A DNA stretch of 44,590 nucleotides from Lactobacillus amylolyticus DSM 11664 (GCF_000178475.1 NZ_ADNY01000042.1:1-44590), one strand, 5' to 3'. Shown: positions 15,915 to 25,474, numbered from the stretch's first letter. The notes: generated from the letters alone by a model not told the origin. Translations and numbers: made by a program.

Positions 15915-16637
15915 ATGATGTCATTTTCCATTAAGAAAACTGATTCGAAAACTTATGAGATTTTATATAATCAAGAACAAATAGGAACGATTTCTACATA
16001 TCAAAATGAATTCCATAATACTTGTGTTTATTTGAAAATTAAACTTATTTCTTATCCTGATTTTTCACCTTTTGAGAAAATTAAAGAAATTGAAGGTAAG
16101 CCTTTGCAGGTAATGATTGAATCTTCAGAAACAGAATTGATCAAATATTTAACTAGCAATGGTTTTGAGTGTAAACGTCATTGCTATTGTCCAGAATTTA
16201 CTAAAACTGATTTAAAGGATAAATTGCAATCAGATCATCCAATTCATTATTTTTCAAGTGAAGATTCGATTTATCAAAAATGCTGTCAGCTTTTGTATCA
16301 GCACTATATTGAAATTTCAAGGCCAGTTTCACCTTACACAGCCGATTACGAAACTTTTCTTGAGAACGTTCCAACGGACAGTGGTTTTTACAGTTTAGAT
16401 ATAAACGATCGAGTTGATAATGTGATTTTTACTGAAAAGAATGAAATTGCGTATGTCGCTTCAAGTGATAAAGAAACTTGTTCTGTATTCTATCAGTCAG
16501 TCTTGAAATGTATCTTTTCAAAATATGATCAAACTTTCTTTGAAGCAGATGAGGAGACAGATTGGTGTGCAATGACGCTACTTCATTTGTTTAATTATGA
16601 TTATCAAAAAAGCTTTAATACTTATATTTATAAATGA
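15915..16637 (+). CDS. hypothetical protein, possibly GNAT-acetyltransferase-like
   Basis: 240 residues behind a GGAG site (two adjacent ATGs at 15915 and 15918). The N-terminal strands (YEILYNQEQIGTISTY) and the repeated pattern of a strand followed by a helix with FxxxG-like ends suggest a two-domain N-acetyltransferase fold. The canonical acetyl-CoA pyrophosphate loop (Q/RxxGxG/A) is not clear. Eight Cys residues are notable for a lactobacillus cytosolic protein. Call is tentative. Intact, and followed by a bidirectional terminator. Confidence 0.55.
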   Translation: MMSFSIKKTDSKTYEILYNQEQIGTISTYQNEFHNTCVYLKIKLISYPDFSPFEKIKEIEGKPLQVMIESSETELIKYLTSNGFECKRHCYCPEFTKTDLKDKLQSDHPIHYFSSEDSIYQKCCQLLYQHYIEISRPVSPYTADYETFLENVPTDSGFYSLDINDRVDNVIFTEKNEIAYVASSDKETCSVFYQSVLKCIFSKYDQTFFEADEETDWCAMTLLHLFNYDYQKSFNTYIYK

Positions 16638-16642
16638 TAAAT

Positions 16643-16676
16643 AAAAAGGCATTCTGCTCTTGCAGAATGCTTTTGC
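16643..16676. terminator. bidirectional terminator
   Basis: AAAGGCATTCTGC pairs with GCAGAATGCTTTT around TCTT; serves the plus gene ending at 16637 and the minus relic ending at 16686. Confidence 0.92.
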
Positions 16677-16685
16677 TTTTCAAAA

Positions 16686-17278
16686 TTATTTTACAAATTT
16701 CATCGCAATCATCATAATACCAAGCAAAATGAAGATTACTGCGACGATCTTGTTTAATTTTTCTTTGCTGACATCATTAGTAAATTTTGCCCCAATCACG
16801 CCAGTACCAACCAAGCCACTGATAATTCCGATCAAGAACCCGATCAAAAGCAATAATGTACCCTGAGCAATTTTACTCTTAAAATGAATGCCTTTGCTTG
16901 AATCAAAACTCTTGTTGCCTCGACGCAAAGTGGCAATTCCTGAAATGATCAAAATAATGGCAAACAGAATGTTTAGTTTTTCATCCGAAATAATACCGGC
17001 CCACTGGCTACCTATCTGAGCTCAAATAATTGAACCAATGGTAATCCAAAGACTCGCTTGCAAGCGAACGTTGCTTGTCTAAAGTAGGAAATTGCTACTA
17101 CTAAACTTGTGATAACGTCGACTAATAAACTAGTTCCGATTGCAAAATGTGAATTAACTGCGAAAAAGAGCGTTAAAGCTGGGACAACGATGCTGACGCC
17201 GCTTGCCCCGATTAAACTGGTTACCGTTCCTGTAACTAATCCAACAGCGATTGCTCCAATAATGATCAAAATAGACAT
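16686..17278 (-). pseudogene. TauE/SafE-family membrane permease, broken
   Basis: N-terminal frame: IGAIAVGLVTGTVTSLIGAS then a VPALTLFF helix, typical of the TauE/SafE (sulfite/organosulfonate exporter) fold with its GxxxGxxxxxxGxGG pattern. A one-base shift near 17069 and an in-frame TGA near 17020 interrupt it. The distal part has IAQGTLLLLIGFLIGIISGL then VGTGVIGAKFTND, where about 50 residues of the second repeat are missing after LVGTG. Repaired length is about 198 against 250-270 for the family. Family members move anions across the membrane. Confidence 0.85.
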
Positions 17279-17337
17279 AAAAACTTCCCTTAATAGTATA
17301 AGCTTACCATAAAAGCCTATTTAAGGGAGGGGATTTT

Positions 17338-18705
17338 CTACTCTTCAATTGTTGCGTAAAAAAACTTCCGCTTAGTGAAGTGAATGCAGAGTGCAATGAT
17401 AAAACCACCAATTGCAAAGCAAAGCCAGCCGAAGCCTAAATTAAAGAATGGGAAGGATTTCTGAGCAAAAGAAATCATCCCTTGTACCAGCTGAGTATTG
17501 CGTAAAACATCTGGCAGGGCATTGATCATGTCGAAAGTTGCGGGAATAAAAGTCAACGCTGTTGTAATTCGGTAGACTACCGGATCATTTTTAAAAAGCG
17601 GAGATAAAATTCCCATAATAATCAATGAAATAGCCAAAGGATAAAGCAGCATCAGGACAGGTTTTGACCAATTGATTATGTTGTTTAATCCTAGATTGGC
17701 AAAACCAAAAGATATTAAACAATTGACTGCTAAGAAAGTCTTGTATGAGATTTTTGGAAAATGCTTATGAAAATCCTGAGCAAAGGCCACAATCAATCCC
17801 ATCGCTGTGGTTAAACAAGTGATTGTCGTTAAAGTAGCCAGCAAGGCATTACCAGCAGGTCCTAAATAATAATGAACAATCTGTGCTAGCGTGGTGCCGC
17901 CATTGTCTGCCAGTTTAAAATGATGCAGGCTACTTGCTCCTAACCAAATTAAGCAGATATAAATCATTGCAATTCCCAACACACCGATTGCACCACTTTT
18001 GGCTGCAGCAATAGAAACGTCCTTTTCACGTTTGATTCCAAGGCTGCGGACAGAGGTGATAATCGTGATGCCCAAAGTAATGGCACCTAGTCCATCCATC
18101 GTGTTGTAGCCTTGCAAGAAGCCATTTGCAAAAGAATTTCCTTGATATGCGGTGGTTGCTGCAGCAGATTGTGCAGAACCTAACGGTTTCATAAAAGCAA
18201 GCAGGAAAATGCCAAAGAGAAGAAGAAGAAAGATGGGATTTAAGAACTTGCCAATGAGGTTTGTGATTTTTCCTTCTTTTATTGATAAGAAAAAGACGAT
18301 AGCAAAGAAGATAGCGGAATAAATCAGTAGTCCGATACCGTGCATGCTTTTAGGCAAATTAGGAGCAATGCCAATGGAAAAAGGCACGGTTGCCGTTCTA
18401 GGTGTAGCGAAAAATGGCCCTAGCGTGGCGTGCACTAATATCAGAAAGAGCAGGGCATAGCCGGCACCAATTGGCTTAGCCAGCTCATAAACGCCACTGG
18501 TTTTAGTAATACTGATTGCCAAAAAGGCCATTAATGGCAAAAGCGCACTTGAAACTAAGAAGCCACTACTCGCAGAAAGCCAGTTGCTTCCAGCTAATTG
18601 CCCTAAGTGAATGGGGAAGATTAAGTTCCCTGCACCAAAAATGACGCCAAAAATCATGGATGCGATCAGTAAAGTTTTTTGCAAAGATAATTTAGAATTT
18701 AACAT
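17338..18705 (-). CDS. brnQ: branched-chain amino-acid:cation symporter BrnQ
   Basis: 455 residues, about 12 hydrophobic segments, normal length for the LIVCS family that imports Leu, Ile and Val with Na+ or H+. The N-terminal IASMIFGVIFGAGNLIFPI is the family hallmark, and GFLQGYNTMDGLGAITLGI in the middle is equally typical. Ribosome site GAAGGGTGA. An own promoter and a terminator in its leader suggest regulation by transcription attenuation. It stands alone between relics and is intact. Confidence 0.95.
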   Translation of the reverse strand: MLNSKLSLQKTLLIASMIFGVIFGAGNLIFPIHLGQLAGSNWLSASSGFLVSSALLPLMAFLAISITKTSGVYELAKPIGAGYALLFLILVHATLGPFFATPRTATVPFSIGIAPNLPKSMHGIGLLIYSAIFFAIVFFLSIKEGKITNLIGKFLNPIFLLLLFGIFLLAFMKPLGSAQSAAATTAYQGNSFANGFLQGYNTMDGLGAITLGITIITSVRSLGIKREKDVSIAAAKSGAIGVLGIAMIYICLIWLGASSLHHFKLADNGGTTLAQIVHYYLGPAGNALLATLTTITCLTTAMGLIVAFAQDFHKHFPKISYKTFLAVNCLISFGFANLGLNNIINWSKPVLMLLYPLAISLIIMGILSPLFKNDPVVYRITTALTFIPATFDMINALPDVLRNTQLVQGMISFAQKSFPFFNLGFGWLCFAIGGFIIALCIHFTKRKFFYATIEE

Positions 18706-18725
18706 AAATTCACCCTTCTGTTAGA

Positions 18726-18773
18726 GTTCACTATAAAAAAAGTGCCCTAAGCAGATTGCTTAAAGGGCGCCAT
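18726..18773 (-). promoter_or_regulatory. attenuator-like terminator in the brnQ leader
   Basis: On the minus strand GCGCCC-TTTAAGCA-ATC-TGCTTA-GGGC is followed by seven T, 20-30 bases before the brnQ ribosome site. The segment GTACGCGAATGGCGCCC just before it resembles the end of a T-box (GGTACCGCG followed by the terminator stem), but the long specifier stem is not evident. Either a decayed T-box or another attenuator. Confidence 0.55.
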
Positions 18774-18829
18774 TCGCGTACATGAAAGAAATCAGATACG
18801 TTGCTATAGTGTTTATTTCTTTTTTTAGA

Positions 18830-18858
18830 AGATTACAGGAAATAATTAAAACTGTCAA
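18830..18858 (-). promoter_or_regulatory. brnQ promoter
   Basis: On the minus strand TTGACA (plus 18853-18858), 17 bases, TAATCT. This places a leader of about 115 bases before the brnQ start, including the terminator. Confidence 0.6.
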
Positions 18859-18870
18859 CTTATATTTTAA

Positions 18871-19203
18871 TTATTCGTCAATTTCTTCAATTGAAATAAC
18901 AACTGGGTACCAACCGTTGTCATCTTTTTCTCCGACTTTAGGTGTACCGATGATTCTAACATTGGTGTGACTTGGCTTATCAGCTACTACAACGGCAACT
19001 TTTGAACCATTCTTAATGTTTTCAAAAGCGTGTTGTTGAGTCTTCTCTAAATATTCAAGGTGAGTTTCATCCTTCACCTTCATTGATTGCTTAGGACCTA
19101 CTTGAGGAATACCGTCCTTGCTGACAGTAGCTAAGTAAGCTAAGTGAGTTGCAAAAAATTCTTGTTGTTCCTTGCTTAATTTGGTTGAATCTAATTTTTT
19201 CAT
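18871..19203 (-). CDS. pyridoxamine 5'-phosphate oxidase-like flavin-binding protein
   Basis: 110 residues of the FMN-binding split-barrel fold: FFATHLAYLATVSKDGIPQV is the first strand pair and turn, KVAVVVADK a central strand, and VRIIGTPKVGEKDD the following one. Members bind FMN, F420 or heme and act as small reductases; the role here is unknown. Start is the ATG at 19203 behind GAGAGGAGAAC; an upstream in-frame ATG at 19290 lacks a site and would add an unlikely sequence. Monocistronic. Confidence 0.8.
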   Translation of the reverse strand: MKKLDSTKLSKEQQEFFATHLAYLATVSKDGIPQVGPKQSMKVKDETHLEYLEKTQQHAFENIKNGSKVAVVVADKPSHTNVRIIGTPKVGEKDDNGWYPVVISIEEIDE

Positions 19204-19340
19204 AGATGTTCTCCTCTCTTGTTTTTTGATAATTACTTTATGATTATATTCTAACTTATAATAAGTGAAATTGCACTGATTTTGTTTCAAGTTAAAATTA
19301 ATTTAAAAAATATGTTGGCAAAATATTAAACATAGATTAA

Positions 19341-19957
19341 ACTGATGAAGACGTTATGCAGTTTGGTAAAGAAACTTTGTTTGATACTGATAGTCATTAC
19401 AAGATCAATAACAAGGGTGCCGCTACTTTTAAATTAAATAAAAAGGCTAAAACCATTACGATCACTTTGAAAAAGATGGTTCTTTAACAACATTAGAAGT
19501 TATACGTAAATATATTTTTGGTCGTGATGGTCAAATCTATCACTACTCTCGTTCAAAACGGGGCAACCATACAGCTTCGGCTAGAAGAATTGCTAAACTT
19601 ATAGCGAAAGTTGTTGGACGAAAAGCAGGAGATACTGATCGTAAACGAGCAGGTATCGCCGCCTACTATGTTGCTTGTTTTGCAGGTCTTGATCGCTATT
19701 CGATGAAACATCCATACTACAACAAAGCTTATGGTGTCTTTATTAATGGTTATTGTTCATGTGCTGGTACTACTGATGCAACTCAAATGGTTCTTCATTA
19801 CATGGGCATGAATGGCAAACATGTACACCGTAATCAGTTTCGTCATCAATGGGTATCCATTACTTTGGATGGCAAGAAAGGCTGGGCTGATGGTCAAGTA
19901 GGTGCTGCGGGTTATGGTGCTTGGGGAGATCATTCATATAATCCAAGCTGGAATTAA
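19341..19957 (+). pseudogene. secreted transglutaminase-like (cysteine-protease fold) protein, 5'-truncated and frameshifted
   Basis: The main frame (from about 19440) has the transglutaminase-like triad in order: Cys in GYCSCAGTTDATQMVLHYMG, His in RHQWVSITLDGKKGWADG and Asp in that same WADG. Before it comes a frame with DTDSHYKINNKGAATFKLNK shifted near 19470. There is no signal peptide or start, so the N-terminus is lost. Lactobacillus relatives are secreted surface proteins, sometimes joined to SLAP domains. The long open frame with intact catalytic residues suggests recent decay. Confidence 0.75.
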
Positions 19958-19974
19958 TAAATTTTATCTGATGG

Positions 19975-20007
19975 AGACAGGAGATCATGTGATCGCCTGT
20001 TTTTGTT
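19975..20007 (+). terminator. terminator
   Basis: ACAGGAGATC pairs with GATCGCCTGT and is followed by TTTTTG. Confidence 0.8.
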
Positions 20008-20136
20008 TTATTCAAAAATAATGAACAGATTTCAGCTATGAGTATATTTTTATTAAAACCCTTCTCTTTTAGAATCATAAGCAACAAATGAGGGTACAAT
20101 ATGGGTAGGAAGAGCACTATCAAGCAGGTGAGGAAA

Positions 20137-21678
20137 ATGAAAAAAAGCTTATTTGGCATCATTTATATGTCTTCATACAAAATCCAGTTAAATATTGTTG
20201 ATTTAAAAGATTTTTCAGTTGTCGAAAAACTAGATTCACCGTCGTTTATTCAAGCCAGCAGCAAAGCTCAGGTTTTCGAACAAGATATGACCAAAATCTG
20301 TACTGCCCTTGATGGTTTCAAACAAAAATTGGCCGAATATAAAATCGATGATTTCAAATTTTATGGCAACAAACAACTAATCAATGATTCTTCAGCCAGC
20401 TTTATTGCTGATCAGATCAAAGCCCGGACCGGTTTCGAAATCGAATGGCTGAGCAGTAGTCAAATTGTCTATGACAAGGTCTTAAGCGGTATTAAAAGCT
20501 TGCAGGATATGCAAGACATGCAGCTCAAACAAACGCCAACCTATTTACTCAGTTTGGGAAGCGCAATGATCAGTCTTTCCTTATTTGAAAACAATAAGTT
20601 TATTTCTACTTGGAGCTTGCCGTTGGGTCCAAGAGAAATTCATCAAATCAATGAAATTACGAATGAAACGCCGAATAATCCCATCGATGTGATGAGCGAT
20701 TACTTAGGTGCCAAAATTGATCACCTTGCTCGTCAAATCAAGGCTAATTCCAATGCCGCTTTGGTTATTCAGCATGCTGACGCCTTAAACAATAACTATT
20801 TGCATGAAAACGATTCTGCAATGAGAATCAGCCGGGATGATTTCAACAGTTTTTATGAAAAAACAATTACGATGCCGCAGGATATTTTGATTCAAAGTTA
20901 TCATCTTGAGCCTGCAGTTGCGGAACATACGCTGCCTAACTTGGTTTCTGTTAAAAAATTCGTAAAACTACTAAATCCTACAGAACTTTATATTACGGAT
21001 ATGTCTGTGATTACAGGATTGTTGATGAAGGAAAAATACCAAAAGCAGTATCTCAAGGATGAAAACGGCAATGATATTATCATGACTTACGCACAGCACA
21101 TGGCTGAACGCTATTTAGTCGATCAAAAGCATTCTGAAGCCGTTAAAAAATTTGCACTGCATCTTTATGATCGGCTGCGTCATGTTCATTTGTTGCCGGG
21201 AAAAGACCGTAAATTGTTGGCAATTGCAGCTCAAATCGATGATATTGGCAGTTTTGTCAACCAGGTAAGACGATATGAGCAGTCCGCGGAGATCATTGAG
21301 GCTAATAATATTATTGGTCTTTCCGACCAGGACAATGAAATAGTCAGTGAGATTTGTTGCTACCAAACAGTCAAAGAGGATCAAGCTTCACCATTTATCG
21401 GAGGCCATCACTACCGTCATCTTGATCCGCAGATTCAGCTGGAGGTAGCCAAATTATCGGCAATCTTGCGCCTTGCTACGGCACTAGATGCTTCACATAA
21501 GCAAAAAATCAAGAAAATCGTGATTTCTCTTAAAAAGGATAAGCAGCTGATAGTTCGGGCTAAAACCAATGCTGACATAACTCTTGAGTGCTGGTCTTTT
21601 AACAAACGAGCTCAATTATTTCAGGACGTGTTTGGCATTAAGGTTAGTTTAAAGCAAGAAGGTATGAATAGACGATGA
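20137..21678 (+). CDS. ppx: exopolyphosphatase-like protein, long form (Ppx/GppA plus C-terminal HD-like domain)
   Basis: 513 residues. The N-terminal half is an actin-like ASKHA ATPase fold as in Ppx/GppA, starting MKKSLFGIIYMSSYKIQLNI, though the usual DIGSNS phosphate loop is degenerate (YMSSYKIQ) and the second glycine motif reads LLSLGSAMISLSLF instead of DxGGGS. The C-terminal half (about 330-430) is helical with HD-like spacing (AIAAQIDDIGSFVNQVRR). So it may bind polyphosphate or regulate rather than hydrolyse it. Start chosen at 20137 behind AGGTGAGG. It overlaps ppk by ATGA. Comparable ppx-ppk-ppx clusters exist in other lactobacilli. Confidence 0.8.
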   Translation: MKKSLFGIIYMSSYKIQLNIVDLKDFSVVEKLDSPSFIQASSKAQVFEQDMTKICTALDGFKQKLAEYKIDDFKFYGNKQLINDSSASFIADQIKARTGFEIEWLSSSQIVYDKVLSGIKSLQDMQDMQLKQTPTYLLSLGSAMISLSLFENNKFISTWSLPLGPREIHQINEITNETPNNPIDVMSDYLGAKIDHLARQIKANSNAALVIQHADALNNNYLHENDSAMRISRDDFNSFYEKTITMPQDILIQSYHLEPAVAEHTLPNLVSVKKFVKLLNPTELYITDMSVITGLLMKEKYQKQYLKDENGNDIIMTYAQHMAERYLVDQKHSEAVKKFALHLYDRLRHVHLLPGKDRKLLAIAAQIDDIGSFVNQVRRYEQSAEIIEANNIIGLSDQDNEIVSEICCYQTVKEDQASPFIGGHHYRHLDPQIQLEVAKLSAILRLATALDASHKQKIKKIVISLKKDKQLIVRAKTNADITLECWSFNKRAQLFQDVFGIKVSLKQEGMNRR

Positions 21679-23864
21679 GCAAAGAATTTTTAGCTAATGA
21701 AGAAGAAAAAACAAAACCATATCGTAAGGCTGAATATTTTACCAATCGTGAATTAAGCTGGATGGACTTTAATGATCGAGTCCTTGAAGAAGCCCGGTCA
21801 AAAGATAATCCCTTGCTTGAACGAATTAATTTTTTAGTTATCACTCAAAGCAACGTAGATGAATTTTTCATGGTGCGGGTTGCTTCCTTACACAAATTAA
21901 TTGCTGCTGGTATTAAAACGACTGATGCTTCAGGGATGACGCCTTTAAAGCAGCTCAAAGCAATTAACAAAAAGGAACAGCTCACCGTTAAAAAACGCTA
22001 TTCGACATACTTGCGCTCGCTTTTGCCACTTCTAGAAAAAAACAATATCTATATTAAAGACGTTGCTGATTTGAATGAGCAGCAGTATGAATTTATTCGG
22101 TGCTATTTTGATGATGAATTGTATCCTGTATTGACTCCCATGGCAGATGACGCTAACCGGCCATTTCCATTTATTGCCAACGATTCATTGAACATCGCGG
22201 TACATCTTAAGGATGAAGAAAAAAACGAACATGATTATGCTACGGTAAGGGTGCCAAATATTTTTAAACGTTTGGTAAAACTGCCAGATTCGGATAATAG
22301 CTTTATTTTGCTGGAAAATATTATTAAGGAATTTATTGGCAAGCTTTTTGACGGCTATGAGGTTAAGGAGTCAGCTTGCTTTAGAGCCACAAGAGATATG
22401 GATTTGGATGTTGCCGAACGAGATACCTCCGATTTTTTGTTCAGCGTACAGAAGCAACTGAAAGATCGTGAACATGGCAAGGTTGTTCGCTTGGAAATCG
22501 AAAAGGGCATGAGTGAAAAACTGCGTCGCCGCTTGTTTAAGAAATTAGATGTTGACAAAGAAGAAGTTTATGAGATTTCAGGTCCAATTGATTTGACCTT
22601 TTTGAAAAAGCTGTATGGTGCTGTCAAGGACCATGATGAATTACGCTATAAGCCATTTAAAGCCTATGTTGACCCAGCCTTGGATTTAAGCAGCGATATT
22701 TTTGCCAACATTCGCAAGCAGGATTATTTGGTGCAGCATCCATATGATTCTTTTGATGCGGTTCTAAACTTTATCAAAAAAGCAGCACATGATGACAAAG
22801 TTTTAGCGATTAAAATGACCTTGTATCGGGTGTCTGGCAATTCGCCAATTATTAAATATTTAGGCGAGGCTGCACAAGCTGGTAAACAGGTCACGGTTTT
22901 GGTTGAAGTTAAAGCGCGTTTTGATGAGCAGAACAATGTGCACTGGGCAATAACCTTGGAGCAGATGGGCTGCCACGTTATTTATGGTCTAAAAGGCTTA
23001 AAGACTCATACCAAAATCACTTTGGTTATTCGCAGGGATGAGGATGGCATTCGGCGTTACTTGCACTTGGGAACTGGTAATTATAATGATGTTATGGCGC
23101 ATTTTTACACTGATATGGGTCTGTTTACCTGTCAGCGTGAATTAGGCATCGATGCCACCAATTTGTTCAATATGCTTTCTGGGTATTCACGTCCGCCTTA
23201 CTTTAGACAGTTGCGGATTTCACCGGAACACATTCGCGAGTTTATTAACCAAAAGATCGATCGTGAGATAGAAATTGCAAAGGCAGGTCGACATGCAGAG
23301 ATTCATATGAAAATGAATTCACTGTCTGATCCTTAAATAATTGCCAAATTGTATGAAGCTTCCCATGCTGGCGTGATTATTCATTTGATTGTTAGAGGCA
23401 TTTGCTGTTTAAGAACTGATCTTCCAGGAATCAGTGACAATATCGAAGTGCACTCAATCGTTGGCCGTTTTCTTGAACACAGTCGAATTTACTATTTCTA
23501 TAATGATGGTAATGACGAAATTTTCCTTTCAAGCGCGGATATGATGAAACGCAATTTGAATAGAAGAGTCGAGACTTTATTCCCAATTTTGCAGCCAGAT
23601 TTGAAAGCAAGAGCCATCGCAATTTATGACAAGATGTGGCAAGACAATGTCAAGGCCAGAGTCTTGCATGATCAGAGCTATTCAATGATTGATCTTCGCG
23701 GAAAAGAAGCTGTCAACTCACAAGAGTACTTTATTAATGAAGCAGTGGAGAAAAATCGAGTTTTAAAAGAAAAGCGCAAGGAAATGGCAAGAAAGCCAGA
23801 AATCTTCAAGGTAATGCGCAAGGAATACAATGAATTAACCTTAGGCGATCAAAAAGATGAATAG
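21675..23864 (+). pseudogene. ppk: polyphosphate kinase PPK1, split by one in-frame stop
   Basis: PPK1 polymerises ATP gamma-phosphate into polyphosphate at the membrane. The frame is open for 729 codons except a TAA at 23334-23336 (codon 554), probably from an AAA or similar codon by one substitution: [19 protein letters not shown]. The N domain (YFTNRELSWMDFNDRVLEEA), head domain and C1 domain are present, including catalytic H445 in GLKTHTKITLVIRR. The C2 domain, with its conserved His in VGRFLEHSR and [13 protein letters not shown], lies beyond the stop. No ribosome site restarts translation, so only a protein without C2 would form unless the stop is read through. Confidence 0.93.
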
Positions 23865-23896
23865 TAAAAACTTCAAAATTGTTTGCTAATCAGCCA

Positions 23897-23913
23897 TTTT
23901 GTGGCAAGATAAA
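23897..23913 (+). promoter_or_regulatory. shared upstream motif, copy 1 (ppx)
   Basis: TTTTGTGGCAAGATAAA is identical to 25420-25436 before the MFS gene. A -35-like TTGCTA lies 17 bases before AAGATA, so it may be the -10 part of a promoter or a regulator site. Confidence 0.45.
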
Positions 23914-23943
23914 CAAAAAGGATGAAACAAAGGGGATGAAGAG

Positions 23944-24876
23944 ATGATTAATTTAGTTGTCATTGACCTGGGTTCAAATTCTGTTCGGATGCAAATTTCA
24001 GAAATTGATGATTACGGCAGTTACACCGTCAAAGGTTATTATCGAGAATACGTCCGTCTTTCGGAAAATATGGGTAAGGAAAAGACGCTTAAACCAGACC
24101 CGATGAAACGGACTGTTAAGGCTTTGAATAGTTTTAAAGAAAAATATGAAAATTTGGATCATCTTGTAGTTAAGGCCGTGGCAACCGCCGCAGTAAGGCA
24201 GGCCAAGAATCAAAAAGAGTTTTTGGACATGGTCGAAAAAGAAGTTGGCATTAAACTTAATGTCATTTCTGGAGAGACTGAAGCCTATCTTGATTATCTC
24301 GGAGTGGTCAATACTTTGCCGGTTAGAAACTGCATCATGATGGACACTGGTGGTGCATCAACAGAATTGGTTTGGGTGCAAAACGGTCAGTGTTGTGAAC
24401 GAGTCAGTATCCCTATTGGCGCGGTTCTGCTATCGCAAACATACAATTTAACAGACAAGATTTCTGCAACCGACCTTTACCAGGCAATGAATGCTGCGGG
24501 AAAAATGATGTCGACAGTTCGCTGGCTTTGCAATGTTCATAATTTGCCGCTTATTGCTTTAGGCGGCAGCAATCGAACGATCGCTAAAATTCATCGTCGC
24601 GAATTGAGCAATGAAATTGATGAAGTTCCTGATATTCATGGGATGCATTTGCCACCGCAGTATATTTTCGATTTATTTGATCGCTTGGTTGCGATGAGTC
24701 GGGAAGAAAGAATGCAAATTCCTGGTTTGGCCAAGAATCGGGCAGATGTAATTGTTGGAGGGCTGATTCCGATAAGTTTGGCTTTGCGCAATTTGCAAGT
24801 TAGTGAAGTTGTCTTTTCAAATCATGGTTTGCGTGATGGACTTCTTTATGAATATTTGCAGGATAAGAAGAAATAA
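23944..24876 (+). CDS. ppx: exopolyphosphatase, short form (Ppx/GppA family)
   Basis: 310 residues, the usual short Ppx length. Phosphate loop 1 VIDLGSNSVRMQI (residues 5-17), phosphate loop 2 MMDTGGASTELVWV (about 137-150) and ALGGSNRTIAK later; all the ASKHA motifs that are weak in the long paralogue are intact here. It hydrolyses terminal phosphate from polyphosphate, or pppGpp in GppA-type members. Ribosome site AAAGGGGATGAAGAG. It has its own upstream motif 30 bases before the start, so it may be expressed apart from ppk. Confidence 0.92.
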   Translation: MINLVVIDLGSNSVRMQISEIDDYGSYTVKGYYREYVRLSENMGKEKTLKPDPMKRTVKALNSFKEKYENLDHLVVKAVATAAVRQAKNQKEFLDMVEKEVGIKLNVISGETEAYLDYLGVVNTLPVRNCIMMDTGGASTELVWVQNGQCCERVSIPIGAVLLSQTYNLTDKISATDLYQAMNAAGKMMSTVRWLCNVHNLPLIALGGSNRTIAKIHRRELSNEIDEVPDIHGMHLPPQYIFDLFDRLVAMSREERMQIPGLAKNRADVIVGGLIPISLALRNLQVSEVVFSNHGLRDGLLYEYLQDKKK

Positions 24877-24886
24877 TATGTAAGAA

Positions 24887-24920
24887 AAATGGCTGAGTTT
24901 TGGACTCAGTCATTTTTTAA
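24887..24920 (+). terminator. terminator after ppx
   Basis: AAAAATGGCTGAGT pairs with ACTCAGTCATTTTTT around TTTGG. Confidence 0.88.
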
Positions 24921-25258
24921 TTGTCTTGTTGTCGTTTTAAAAGCATAAGCAGTTCCACTGGTGACTTTATTTGAATCTCACCAAGAATATGCCTAACTTG
25001 ATGAGGCGAGATGCTGGCGTCAGATTTAAGCCAAGTAATAATTGTTTTAACAACGATATCAGCATAAATATTGATAATAAAAGTAGCAGGAATTTCAGCT
25101 TTCTTTTCAATGTCTAAATAACCATTTTTAAAAAGAAAATTCAGTCGCCTTTTAGTTTCAAGAGTGGAAATTTCACGTATTTTTGTTAAATTTCATGTTC
25201 CCATTTGGCGATAAAAGTACTGTAATTATTTCTTTTATTGAAACGCAATAATCAACAA
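24917..25258 (-). pseudogene. TetR/AcrR-family regulator, C-terminal relic
   Basis: Minus strand: IKEIITVLLSPNGN, then after a shift near 25190 KIREISTLETKRRLNFLFKN, AEIPATFIINIYADIVVKTI, ITWLKSDASISPHQVRHIL and a terminal LLKRQQDN-stop. This is the C-terminal domain typical of TetR regulators of the dihydroxyacetone-kinase-regulator type. The DNA-binding N-terminus is gone. It was probably the divergent repressor of the neighbouring MFS exporter. Confidence 0.7.
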
Positions 25259-25377
25259 CCGAAAGAAATAACATTCTTAAACTTTAGATCCTTTAATAAG
25301 GAATATGGTTTATCCTATATTTTCTAATAATGACTTTACACTCTATATCGTATTATCGTTTTTGAATAAGGTTAATA

Positions 25378-25414
25378 AGCACTAAGATATTCTCTACTAT
25401 CTTAGTGCTTTTCT
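25378..25414. terminator. strong hairpin upstream of the MFS gene
   Basis: AAGCACTAAGATA pairs with TATCTTAGTGCTTTT around TTCTCTAC. It would terminate transcription entering from the left; the gene it originally closed is missing. Confidence 0.85.
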
Positions 25415-25419
25415 TTCTA

Positions 25420-25436
25420 TTTTGTGGCAAGATAAA
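25420..25436 (+). promoter_or_regulatory. shared upstream motif, copy 2 (MFS)
   Basis: Identical 17 bases to those before ppx (23897-23913), here 38 bases before the MFS start codon. Confidence 0.45.
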
Positions 25437-25474
25437 TATAAAGAATGATGAAAATAGTAATATGAGAAGAAATA

